Origin: Siderastrea radians
Taxonomy: Eukaryota > Cnidaria > Anthozoa > Scleractinia > Rhizangiidae
Direction: 5' to 3'
DNA length: 64,000 bases
Assembly (NCBI GenBank): GCA_964017195.1
Contig: OZ024889.1
Location: 64,857,858-64,921,857 of the forward strand
Below the pieces are notes generated by a model that ran no database searches, was not told the origin of the DNA, and saw only the letters and a program-made list of their open reading frames with translations. Below are positions 32,936 to 44,640 of this stretch, piece after piece. Positions within the stretch are counted from its first letter, which is position 1. The number at the start of each line of letters is the position of its first letter. A program made the position numbers and the translations under genes.

Positions 32936-35780
32936 CGACCCACCATTTTTTAAAACAATTCCCAACCGAAAATTTCGTTGCTTAAAAAGTCACCCCAAAT
33001 CTCCATTAAACGGGTCAAAGACCTGTTTGAGTTCATGTTCAAACTATCGTTGGTTAACTTACATCCACCATTCCTTGTTAGGAGCTTAGCTTACCAGTCA
33101 ACAATCACTCTCCAAATTTAGCGCCCTGGACAGTAGAGAGGTCCCAGATGTAAGTCGCGGCACTGTGGGCGATGTTCTGTGAGCTCCTCTCAAGATAGTT
33201 CCAAGTATGGAAGTAGCCACTTTAGCAGCTTGCCTTGCTCAAAGGTAGATTTTCATATGCACCTTTGATATCCTAACTTACACCTCCCCTGCGTTTTCCG
33301 GGTTTAGGCTTGTCTATTGACGCTAGAGTATTTCCATGTACTTTGCAGAACAGCTTCTTACACAGCTCACTGCCCCGTTCTCTTAATTCGCTCAACTTTT
33401 CTATCCTCCGATTAAATTCATTTGGAGCTTCTTCATCGTCACTCAGGTTGTTGTTCGTTAAGTTTTTGGGCCCTACCTGTTGACTGAAAAACGTTCTGAT
33501 GGTGAGACTTAGATGCCACGCGACAGGACGCGATGGTTTGTTGTCGTAGTTGAGTTGCTCGATATTTCAAACTTTTGAGATTGAGAGCATGCCGGTAGGA
33601 ATATTTTACGAACGCAAAGAGGACGAGGCGACGATGGGTTGCTGGCTGCAGACTACAACTGGGGAACGCTGGTGGGGAAAACCAACTTCCGGGCATGCTG
33701 GGAATCTTTTGTCAGTAGCTTATTCGTTACAACCCAAGAGCCTTAGAGAGAAAGCTTTTTTTAAAAACTTAAAAGTCGTTGGGAGGAACAGGCAAGGTCA
33801 CAAATTTCTTTGCGCAGTCGCTCTTTCTTGAGCAGTAAATAGTCCTCACATTCAAATACTGCTTCTGTCTTTTGGATCCTAATTATAACGTGAACGTGTC
33901 TCATTGATTGTACTCCCCGACTTGTCCATTCTGTTTGCTCAATTTCACTGAACAGCAGCAGCAACAACGGCAATCTCAAGTTAGGAATCCATTTCAAGCA
34001 AAACTGAGAGAGTCGACATCGCTCCTCTCCGCTTCCTCTCCGCTGCAGATCAGTCAGTGGTTTGTCAGTTGTTGCGTTGTCTTAATCCCTCAGTTAGTCT
34101 TCCCACTGTGTATATACATATTAAGGACTGGTTGTGACGCAAAGATGTCCAGGTCCAGCTTATATTCTGTATTTCTCGATGGCTTTGCACAGAAGAGCCA
34201 TGTCGCTTGCATAGGCAACATCTTAGTAAACAGACATGAGTAGTAGTGCTTCACGTGTGTAAGTTAATGTAATGTAAATGTCAGTGTAAACTTGTTAAGT
34301 ATTGTTAAGATCTTTCTGACTGTGTTTTTGTTAAGATCTTTCTGACAGTGTCCACTTGACTCTGTGTCGTGTCTTTTTTCTTTTGTAATCCAATCGATGA
34401 CAATATAGTAACGTTTACAGAGTTATTATAACTGTACATATGCAGTTAAGATTTTACTTTAAAATAACCCACTTTTGGGGTTATTTTAACTCCTCCATTT
34501 AATCCAAATCTGGAGTTAAGTTTGAAAGTTGTAACTGAGGCTAAATATCTTCATGTAAGGAGTAAAGTAATTTAACTCCAGCTTACGAGTTACCCCAAGC
34601 AAGGGTTGCTGTAGCTCCTAAACTGGAATGGATTTTAATCTCGGTGATTCGTTATAGTTAAGTTAAGCCAATTCCACTTAAAGAATTATTATTGCAACTT
34701 ACGGTTGCACGGACAGGTCTCGGAAAAAAATTCAAATTATGGTAATAGGCAGAGCTGTGAAACTCCAGTGTAGAGAACTCCAAACCCAAAGAGAGCTTAC
34801 TGGTATGTGTAAAACGGTGCGACTTGCTCTTATGGATGTTGCGAAACAGTACGTGGGGAAAATTCTCAGGAACCCTCTATGCATAGTTAATAAAAGAATC
34901 TGGTTATGAAGCTCAGCTAAGTCCTTTGTTTTATGTTTTTGTTACCGTTTTTAGCCTTGACGGTACACAAACAACAATAGGTTTTGAATTTTGCATGAGC
35001 AACTAACCAATAAGAATGTCACTGTTAAGTTATTCAGCCATAGTGTGCGAACGTAAAACAAAATATTGTGCACTGTCGTGGTACTTTCAACATAAATTGC
35101 AGCACCTTTGTTAAGGCTTTTGAAACCTGCAAAGTTTCATAACCAGTCCCTCGAGTAACTATGCTCTATGTCCCTTCGATATTCTGAAGGCCTGTTGAAC
35201 GTGCTCTTGTGATCTGCAACCTTGAGAAGTCCCACACAGGGTAGAGTTTCGAGTGGTCTTGGTTGAAATGTTTAGTACAGTTTTCTGTACCTTGTACACC
35301 GTTTGCAAATTTCTAACTTGTTAACCTTATGAAATTTAATACAGTATTTTAAGGTGGCAATTCTTTTGTTGTCAAAAACGTGTTGGGTGATGTCGCAGCT
35401 CTTACAAGGTCTTCTCTGATTTGCTGAGAAAACAATACACCAAACAACAAAACAATGGACCTTAGCCCCGAAAACAATAGAGCTGCGTGATACCAAGGTC
35501 CAATGAAATTAGAGGTTGTTAAGAGCTGCCGGGCTACTCAACGTTTTCCGCAAACTCCAGTGCATAGTACCTATGTGTTTTTCTTTAATACGGCAGCCTC
35601 CATCCTCTCAAAAAGCCTCGACAAAGGACCTTTACCGTTATTCCGTTTCCCAATCACGCATTAAAACCTATTCTGCCAAATCTTTCCTGCATACAGGAAA
35701 ATTAAACACAATTTGCGAAGACGCATCAAAGTCGACCAGAATACTTCAACGGGGATTCCGTCTGAGCCTGGAGCTGTTTT
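32936..35780. other. rx-hbn spacer, no gene recognised
   Basis: Contains a short tandem duplication of TTGTTAAGATCTTTCTGAC (near 34300 and 34329) and a small inverted motif AATAACCCAC...GGGGTTATT near 34462-34482. The open frames of 78-111 codons (33550-33831, 33908-34243) have no recognised domain. Confidence 0.4.
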
Positions 35781-35781
35781 G

Positions 35782-38700
35782 GGGCGAGTTGCATACAACT
35801 ACTCGTCCGGCGTAACTTCTAACGTCAGAAATTGACTCCAGTCAAAGTCACCATTTTAAGACTGCTACAGTGTTGCCTTCCGGAAGGACAGAGATACTTC
35901 AGAGAGGTTCCCTCCCTTATCAATGGGTACAAGCTATAACAGGAACTACTGGAAGTGAAATCTCTATTCTGTTATACTTAGTGGCAGCACTTAAGGTCGG
36001 TCTGATTTAACAGCTGTAAGGACCTTCTACGAAGGAGTAAGTTGCAACGGTGGTAGTATAATTCTGACAAGACATTTTTAATTTTTTTCAGAAAAGAGCC
36101 GAACCCGGGCAGAAGCAGCAAGCAGCACAGAAAGATGCAGCAGGCACAAAAGAAGCCAGAGAAGAAAGAAGCGGACAACAGGAGCTAAAGGACGGGAAGG
36201 TGTCATCCCTTAATTAAGGACAAGGAGGAGATTTACTCTGTAAATAGCAACAACCCCGGCCAGATATTTCAGTTCTACAGATGAATCTTGAGATCAACTG
36301 CAACCAACCAAGCAAGGGGAACATAAGTTGTACCGTTGTTCCCCAAAATACTCGGTTGAGTTCCATAAAACCTAACACCGGGCGTAACTGCTAACGTCAG
36401 ACGTTAAAAGAGGGTGCTTAATGGGCAATGGACAAACGAGTCGAAACGTTACCGCTTGTTGTTTAATTCCCACCTGGCATACGGTCCACGCGACTGAAAT
36501 TGAAATTGACCAATCAGGGCTCAGTACGCGGGGCAAACTGAGTTTTCCTACGTCATAAGGAGAGAGGACCCCGGGAACGAGGTTGTCGCCTGTTCAGTCG
36601 AGCACCGTGTTTGTGTACGTTCGTTTACCAGCAATGTCAGCAATGTCAAGCACACCAGTGATTCTAGTTAGATTTACATTTATATATATGAATGCAGGCA
36701 AACAAGTGCTTATCTCAATGCAGTTGTAGTTTTGTGAAAGTCAGCTGTCCCATTTTCTATGTTTAATCATTGAAGAAATTTCGCAAATAAGCGATCTGAT
36801 GTAAGCTTAAAAAATTACAGTTCAGTGCACAGTCTTTTAAGATTTTTTCGTTAAAGTTCGTCTTCTGAGCAATTCTCATTTCCCAACTGGTTTACATTTT
36901 ATCCCAAAATTAGATAGTGTGACTATTTAGACTGGGTCGGTGTTGTTTTCTCAATCCAGTTTAGTATTTGTCACCGCACATTGAGTTGTTTTGACTGATT
37001 GCTAATTTAATTATCCAACAAACTGAAGAGTCGCTCTGTCTTCAAGTTTACAGCCTTAGTGTAAAGCTTTATATGTTTTTTCAGTTGTGGAATATTTTAT
37101 CAGCTCCCTGTATTGTTATATTTTTCAGCTTCCTCACTTGAAGTGAATGCCATTTCTGTCCTAATTTAGAGACTAAAATAAATTAGAATCGCCGATTCAG
37201 TGAGTTTAGTGTAGCATGGTTTTGGTGTTTGTTTTGTTTTTAACCTCTAAGCCATTTCAGCGTGTCTCTAGTTAGAGATCGAAATAAAAAAGTTATTCAA
37301 GTAACTATAAGTGAAACAGTTCTCGGTCTAAAGCTATTTTGTCCAAAAAGAGACACTTAAAGCTTCCGAAAAATAGTTTGGGGCGAAGAAGTTGTGCCAT
37401 TTTCCCTCCATAATTGTGCTTGGAAGCTTCAGAAAAGCTTTCCCGGGTGACTTTTCCCAGTAAACGGCCTGATGCCTGGGCGATATTGATTATTTTAGCA
37501 AAGTTGTTTAATGAATGACAGAACTAAACAGCCAGTGGGCATGCGAATCAGTGAAAAATGCGTACCAGTACGTATTTAGATTGGAAAGTCTGTCGAGTCG
37601 CTGCCGGGAGTAACTGAAGTGCGTTCATTTATTATTTACGTAATAGAGCAACTGTAGTTTCACGAGTTCTCTTCTTGACCTTAATTAGCTTTTCAAAGAA
37701 TGCTGCAAAAAGAGCTGTCGGTGAATGTCTTGCTGAAGTCTTATTTTTGAAGGAAAATAAGTCGACTTTACAGTTTCCTCAGCGGTCCGCATTGTTTTTT
37801 TGCGTTTATCTTTTCCCTTGTTGTTTTTCATCATTAAATATGAGCAAGCAACCTACTGAGAAAAATGGACGAGAAAAATCACTTTGCAACGAATTTAAAT
37901 TAAGCAGAAATTCCAACAGCGTCACTAAGACACAAATCAAAATTGTTCCGGAGTACCTGATTTCTTAATACGACAAAAAACTGTCTAGAAATAGAAATTT
38001 AAGCAGCTAGCGTTGTGTTTTCAATTAATTTCTTTCATCGTCACGTCGATCGTAAAAAAAATTACAAGCGGTATGTTTTAGTCAGGAAGGCTTTCTACTC
38101 CGAAATATCAAGACAAAACATAAAAGAAAACACAGTAAAATGAGAGAGAAGCATTTAATAAAAACTGTCATACATTCATGGCTAGTCAGTACGAAAATCA
38201 AGAAGCAATCTAAACAAGAACCGAACAAACTAGCAAGAAAGAAAAGGAAGGGCGACATTTTTTGGCTATACCACACAAAGTTGACTCTGGTTTACCTGCA
38301 CTCGTTGTAGCTCTCTGTTCCAAAAGCTCCAAATGTTCTGATACAAATCGGATGCTATCTAAAAGAAGTTGAATCGCTTCCCAGAAGTTTGAGTGTTGTT
38401 TTTACCATTCCGTCCGCAATCTCTAAACCGGCTGAGAACAACTGCGTTTTGTGCCTTGCCTTTAACAAACTAAGGTGATGAATTCTGACGTTCCATAATC
38501 CTGTTTCTGAGCTGCATAGAAATAACCTGTTCAGGTTCAAATTCTGTCTTCAGTTCGATTAAACAAGCACATGATGACAGAAACCGTTGTGCGAACGGAT
38601 TACAATGTTGCTCCGCTTCAACTCCCGCAGCCAATGTGGTGAAATCGTACAGCTTCAGTCCACTTTGAACGATGATTATAACAATGTTTCAAGAAAAATC

Positions 38701-39165
38701 AAACATATACCACATTTAAGAGCCAAAAATTAGTACATTTTTTTTTCCCAAAACCTGTGCGACTTCGTTCACTTCGGTTCGGAGCAGTTTCATTTTGATT
38801 CATTCAGCTTTGGAAAGAAACGCTGCACACTTTTGGCGCCTTTTTCGTTCAGTCATGTGACCGATTCTTGTCCCTTTTTTATCTCTTGCTCATTTTTTCT
38901 TTCTGTCTTGATTTTATAACAATTATAGTGGTTGAGTTTTAAATGAAACAATTATTCTACTCGGAATTGCTGGATATCGAATAACTATAACCAACTCGCC
39001 GCTATGCACCTCGTTGGTTATCTATCATTGCAAAAACCTTACGCTGGACGTAACAGCTAACCGCAGACGTTAAAATAGTGACTTTGACTGGAGTAAACGT
39101 CTGGCGTTATAAGTTTATACAACTCGCCGACCAACTCGCCCCCGTTGCTTTCGTGCCCTCTAGCT
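35782..39165. repeat. Inverted-repeat pair, possible DNA element
   Basis: Around 35830-35862, ACTCCAGTCAAAGTCACCAT followed by TTTAA is matched in reverse near 39083-39110 (ACTCCAGTCAAAGTCACTAT on the minus strand). Flanking blocks GGGGCGAGTTG and CTTCTAACGTCAG-like are matched too. A related CGTAACTGCTAACGTCAGAC block lies at about 36380, and AACTGAGTTTTCCTACGTCA near 36537 has a reverse partner near 39245-39268. The region therefore holds several related fragments, perhaps one 3.3-kb element with later damage. No transposase is visible. Confidence 0.4.
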
Positions 39166-39345
39166 CGAGTTGGAAACTAGACAATTAGAAAATGACATGA
39201 TGTAATCCATATCGGAATGTACCCAATGGTATGATGACGGATGATGACGTAAGAAAACTCGGTTTTCACTGCCGCTAGCACTGCGGGCGCAAGCTCCGTA
39301 TGCCAGGAACATCTGTCAAATGTTTACAAGCTACCGTAAATCTTC

Positions 39346-39381
39346 TATTAAGCCCCCCCCCCGGGGGGGGGGGGCTTATTT
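39346..39381. repeat. C-run/G-run palindrome
   Basis: ATTAAG, a run of C, a run of G and CTTATTT form a direct fold-back with almost no loop. The run lengths are unlikely to be reliable in an assembly. It lies within the left end of the larger element. Confidence 0.8.
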
Positions 39382-42052
39382 ATTTCAAGCGCGGTTGAGG
39401 CGGGGGGCTCAATAAAGACGGGTGGCATATTTGGGAGGGGGGGGCTTATTTAATTTAGCGAAACGCCTCTTTGCATACGGAAACTGCGCCCGCGGTACGA
39501 GCGGCAGTCAAAACCGTGGTGTCCTGTAGGTGTTTTGCGAAATGCACGATGCACTGGGTTCTCGTTTCCGGTTACGGTTCAGAATGCTACAACTGAAAAC
39601 TCCAGTATTTTGCGGTTTGTAAGCAAAAGCAAGAGTTTATAGCGACTTTCCTGTTGTTCTACTCATACACTTTTGCATTAAGGGGTTTGTGCGCTTGCAA
39701 CAAAGGTAAAAACTAGTACGAAGACCGAAGCCGCTGGCGTTTGTTTTGTGTTGCTTGTGTTGGATTAAAAGTGTGCATTGTTTAAAGAGTATGAAGAGCG
39801 ACAAGACGATGACTAAAACCGTAATACTACACCAGAATTTATTCCTTACATCAGAAGAGTTGACTCGAGCTGCTCTACGTCCCACTGGGATCAAATTCAG
39901 AGAAACAACAACGCCATCACGAGAGCTACAAAACAGCTAATTCCAGTAGGAATTTTTGCGGTTTTGCATGATCTGGAAAACAGAAATTGAAGTGACATTA
40001 GCATCGTTACAAGTTGAATGGCGTTACGAGTGCTTGTTGAGAAAGAAAAAATTATCACACTCTCCCATTTTCTGATTTAAGCCGCCCGAGTTTCGAAAGG
40101 CACGTTACATAGCTTAATGCAACTACAACCCAAGAAATAAGCTTATATTAAACAGCCGTATCATAAATTTGTTAATTGGTTTCTGAAGAACAACTTCATC
40201 TCTTAGAGTCGCCTGTAGTTATCGGTTTTTCCTTTTTGCAACGAATCCGACGAAACGCAAAGTTTTATATTTCCAAATCTCTTGCGGTACTGCGGACTGA
40301 TGCAGGACCGTTGTAATCTGCATTTAGCTCTTTTAAAGTTACTTTCATTTCTCCATTTTGAATAAACTCCTCCTGCCTGAATCCTAGAGTTGTTCTCAAA
40401 TTTGCTCCTTTTAATTATAACAATTTAAATCTTCTTGAAATTTCGTGAGAAATTACACATTTTCCTCTCTTTGCTCTATGTCTGTAAAAGTCGATTGATT
40501 GCGAGTTTTAAAGCACCTGGTCTGGAAATTGATTGAGAAAAAATAAACATATCAATATTTGCCTAAATAAACATTGTTCCTGCAATAACCGTTCCAAACC
40601 AAGTAAGTCAAGTGAATTATTCACTTAGAAAGGCGGGCTAACTAATAATTACTTTTACTTTCCGTGGTGAATAAAGCAAGCGAAAGTGTCGTTTCCACAG
40701 CGGTCCGCATGTTGTTTTCGCTTGGCCTGAATTTCAGGTCAGTTTTGCCTTTTGAGAAGAAGAGTTAATTTTCTGCCGCTTTTGACTACGAGCTTTTTGC
40801 TGTTACGATGACATAAGGAAGCTCCAAATTCCAAAAAGGCCTTTTCATTCATCTCCCGGTATGTGGAAAATTGTACAAACTTGCTAATTTCCAGTTTGAA
40901 AAATCAGCTGTGTAGTCCAACCATACAACGACTGTAGATCAAATTTGTCAAACATTCATGATGTATCTCTGATCTGATGAACAGAACCTTTTTTCCCTAA
41001 CCGATAAGACCAATCTCGTTGAGATGCAACGACAATTTTGACAGCAGGCAATCACAGCTGCAGGCACAGCTCGAAGTTGGTGTGGATTAAAACCAGACAT
41101 GAAGTACACGATGAAAACAAGTATGAAGTGACCGAAGATCTTTACAAGGACAGAAGACGGATTGTACCCGACGCTACTCAGAGCTTCTCAGTTAGCGGAC
41201 ATCCATGTGATAAACGAGGCCAAGCTGAGAGTGAAAGGGAGGTGAAGTTTCTTGTGAAAAATAATATTCAGTAGGACAAGAGGAAAACTTTTACCTCCTC
41301 CTTCGCATTCAAGTCCAGTTAGCGAAGTCTCTCGCCGCAGAAAAACGTTTTGAATGGATCCTGGTTGCTCATCCAGTCCATATAATTGCAAGCAGATGCG
41401 ACTTTTAATAAACTGAAGTAAGTAAAGCGGATACTGTGAAGAAAACGCTGAAATAAAACCGCACTTCCACAGTATAAACTTCGCTGATCACGCAGAAATC
41501 GAAGCGAAGAGCACAAAATCTGCGTGACGTCAGGACACCACAGTTTTTCCCGCCTACTGAATGCTGATTGGTTAATTCAAATTTCACCGTATGCAAGGCC
41601 TATCTACCAGCAGCTCTCAAAATCAAAAATTAGTTGGACATTTGCTCATAGAACTGTCGTTCCTGTTGTGTAAATTTTTATCTCATGAAGGTTGTAGCTT
41701 AGAATTTTCACTGACGGGAGCGAGGTTTTTCGAGGATGGACTTGTTGTTCCTGGGCGTTATACTGCTTTTTCAAACAACCAGAAGATGGTTTCAATTCTC
41801 CATAAAGAACTAGGTTGCAAAGTGGAAAAGCTCAAAAAGATCAAAAACAAAATCGAACTTCCAGCACGTGAATAAACCATACCGGAGCAGTCCACATGAA
41901 GTCAGTTACAGTCGTGATTGATTAATACAGTCTATCATTTATTAATTTGGTTGGGAAGAGTAGGGGGGGTGGAGAGAAGTGGCTTAAGAGAGAAGGGGGG
42001 GGTTAATAGCTTTCTTTCTCTGAAAAGGGGGGGGCTTATTAGAGAGGGGGGC

Positions 42053-43879
42053 TTAAGGGCCCATTACAGTATCTTTTGAGGCCGTTGCTAGGCAAAATGA
42101 GTTTCCTGTAACTCAACACATGTACGCTTTCATTGGACCAAATTTGGACAACATTCATTGAGGGCAAGTATGGTTCAGTTTATGACGTCATCGGACCGCG
42201 CCCAATGTCACGTGATCAGAAACAGAAAAAATGCGTTTTTAATTTAAGACTTACCTTTTTGTCCATAATTTCTTGTACCCTACTATTTCATAAGCCGTCT
42301 TGAAGAAATTTAAGCATGCATTTTGGCTTACGAAGAAAAATAAACAAATAAGAATGAAAAATGTGCTTCTTTGACCACTCTTTTGGGTATAATTTTTTTT
42401 GTTTTTTGTTTTTTCGCAAAAAGGATGCTTAAATTTCGAGAAAAAAAAAGATGTTTTTTTGAATTCTTTTAAAATGCAGCAGCTACGTTTACCTCTCGAC
42501 GAGAAAAGTACATTTTTCGCGGCACCGGAAGTGACGCCAGGTGCCTAAGCGTTAAATGGCTAGGTCGCTAAGGTGATAATTTTCCCATTCTTGGCATCGT
42601 GGACGGTAGCTCAGCTGTTGTTGGAATAATGGCCGCGAGTCAGATAAAAGCCGTCGAACTGGATGTGTAATGATGATTGGTTTTCCCGTTGGATTGCTTC
42701 AGTTCTCGCTTCTTTCACGCTCCAGTCGGCGATCTGTTTTACGAACGGCGCAAGCCATTCAACAATGTGGATCCACGAGTCGAACTGACTTCGTCCAGAC
42801 CGAGAGTTCAGAGAATTTTATGATAAGCTTAATCTTTGAAATACTGCCCACTGACAAGGAATGAAAGAGCAACGATATTACGTATTGCAGACCTTGGACG
42901 AGTTGTGGCTTTCACGACAGAGGTATCACTGCATGTTCAAGCTGAATCTTTGTCCACATCGACTACAATCGAACTCGAACTCTTAAACTGTGTTTTGTTT
43001 TACCGAACAAAATTCGTATTTCTCCTTTCCACAGTCACAGTCATTTAGATCGCTTAAATTATTTTTTGCTTATTTCTCAAGTGAGGTTGAGGTTGTTAGC
43101 AGACGTTGCCCATCAGATGTATCGAGCTCACCATTATTTGTCAGGTTATCTATCGTGTGCTTTAATAATAGCTTTATCAATGTGGGCATAAAATTCGCGC
43201 GGTAGAGCTGCTTTCAAGGGCAATTACAAGCTTCCTTTCTTGCTGTATGCTGCTCCACGATGTCTCGCAACAGTGGCTGCAAGTCCGTGGCCTTGAGAGC
43301 TTCGTTTATTCAGAAGAGCTGTCTAAACACTGGAGTTGCTCAGGTTCGTAAGGACAGTTCACAGGTTCGCAGTAGTTTGGGAGCAGTCGAAGTCACGGCC
43401 GCGGACAGCAGGGATTTCTTTATGGATTCAGGATGATGACACAATACTTACTTCGGTTTGCCTCCGCATCATTGACATTTCTATCCCCGACTTGACACTG
43501 AAAATCTTTGAATGTCGGCTTTTCGTGATCTGCATTTCCCCATCGACTTGCAGCCATCGCTGCGCTTTCTGTTTACGTGCGTACGTGGATAGCTTCGAGC
43601 TCATTTTCAACTGAAACACCCAGTTTAAGAAATAAAGGCACGACTCACATGTTGTAAACGTAAAACAGAAAATTAAAATCAATTAAAAAAGTAAACAAAA
43701 AAGTTTCTTTTGTGTTTGTCGCAACGAAATAAAAAACAGTTGTCGGCGACTTGAACCGGCGACGGGCCGGCGCCGGGAGGCCAGAAAGCGCGCGAAAAAT
43801 TTGCGGCCGACCGGAAGTAAAATTGCACGTGCATGGTAACCACGTATCATAGCAACGAGATACTGTAATGGGCCCTTAA
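42053..43879. mobile_element. TTAA-flanked element with 17-bp perfect terminal inverted repeats
   Basis: TTAA (42053-42056) then GGGCCCATTACAGTATC at the left; GATACTGTAATGGGCCC then TTAA (43876-43879) at the right. The 17-bp ends are perfect inverted repeats and match again further in (CCGTTGCTA near 42083 with TAGCAACG near 43850). TTAA duplication is the hallmark of piggyBac-type transposases, although the GGGCCC end is not the usual CCC/CCT start. The body is 1,819 bp. Open frames inside (for example 42670-42864 and 43336-43614) are short with no recognisable transposase, so it looks non-autonomous or decayed. Confidence 0.7.
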
Positions 43880-44384
43880 TAGAGGATTTGCAGTATGTCC
43901 ATTGAATTGTGTTTTGCCAAGTCAAACGGAGCGCGTGTCGTTCGAATGCCGATCCTTTGTCATCATCTCGATAAAAACTCAAAATAACTTTGACCATAGC
44001 CTACGTGGCAGGCGCAGAAACGGGAGGGAAAAGGGAAGAAATTATTCGCAAGCGCGAGCAACGAGCGTATTTCAGCAGCCATTCGAGGCCATCACGGAGA
44101 TCAAGGTCCGAGTTACGCTCCCTCGTGGCTGACACCTTTGCATCAGAAGTGACTCAAATAACAGTTAATATGTTGGCAGGTCATGCCAACAGTTAACTAG
44201 TACTATTTTTTTGGCCAATTGTCAGTTAACTACTAACCCCATTAGCACCCTCTGTAGCACTGTAGCGAAATCTAATCTTGTATTCCAAGCTGCCCAGGCA
44301 GCCTAGCCGGTTTTCAGCTGCGGCCGTGTCTTTGGCATACAGAACAAAGTAGCGATTGGAGGCTGTGAGTTCGGTGACATCTTG

Positions 44385-44640
44385 TAATTGGGAGGCAACA
44401 GGGGAGCAGGAATGGCAGTGGTGAGAGCGCCTTGCCTTCTGTCTGGCCCAGGCTCGAAACCCGGAGTTGCAGTTGGATGCTGTTGTAGTTGGCTTTCTCC
44501 TTGCTCCGAGGGTTTTTCTCCGGGTCTTTTTGCTTTTTCTCCCTTCTCAAAAGCCAGCTTAATTTTTAATACTCCAATTCGATTGGTAGTCTGGAGGCCG
44601 CAGATTCGTCACTCGTAAGACTATTTAGTGCCACCATCGT
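44385..44640 (+). mobile_element. tRNA-derived SINE, degenerate
   Basis: An A-box-like TGGCAGTGGTGAGAGCGCC near 44413 and a B-box-like GGCTCGAAACCC near 44451 are followed by a body with TTGCTCCGAGGGTTTTTCTC and CCGGGT. I recall this arrangement (tRNA head, then 'ctccgaggttttctccgggt' body) as a widespread SINE in cnidarian genomes; that is from memory. Substitutions in the B box suggest an old copy. Confidence 0.6.

Larger units (their letters stand above)
39332..43895. mobile_element. TA-flanked DNA element, right end split by insertion
   Basis: The left end TACCGTAAATCTTCTATTAA and following GCCCCCC is matched by the reverse complement of the right end, TACTGCAAATCCTCTATTAA then GCCCCCC, if the 42057-43875 insertion and one copy of TTAA are set aside: about 24 of 27 positions by eye. 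Both ends abut TA, as expected for a TA target duplication. Subterminal sequences also match in reverse (AACCGTGGTGTCCTG near 39514 with CAGGACACCACAGTT near 41531). The ends carry long G or C runs. No intact transposase is seen: a 94-codon frame at 41591-41875 and a 78-codon frame at 41038-41274 have no recognised motif. Confidence 0.6.

Noticed and set aside
41591..41875. Transposase gene in the TA-flanked element
   Set aside because: The 94-codon frame has no DDE/D, zinc-finger or helix-turn-helix signature that I can see.
42670..43048. Harbinger- or piggyBac-type transposase remnant
   Set aside because: Short overlapping frames with no recognisable catalytic blocks; the TTAA ends alone do not prove a coding remnant.
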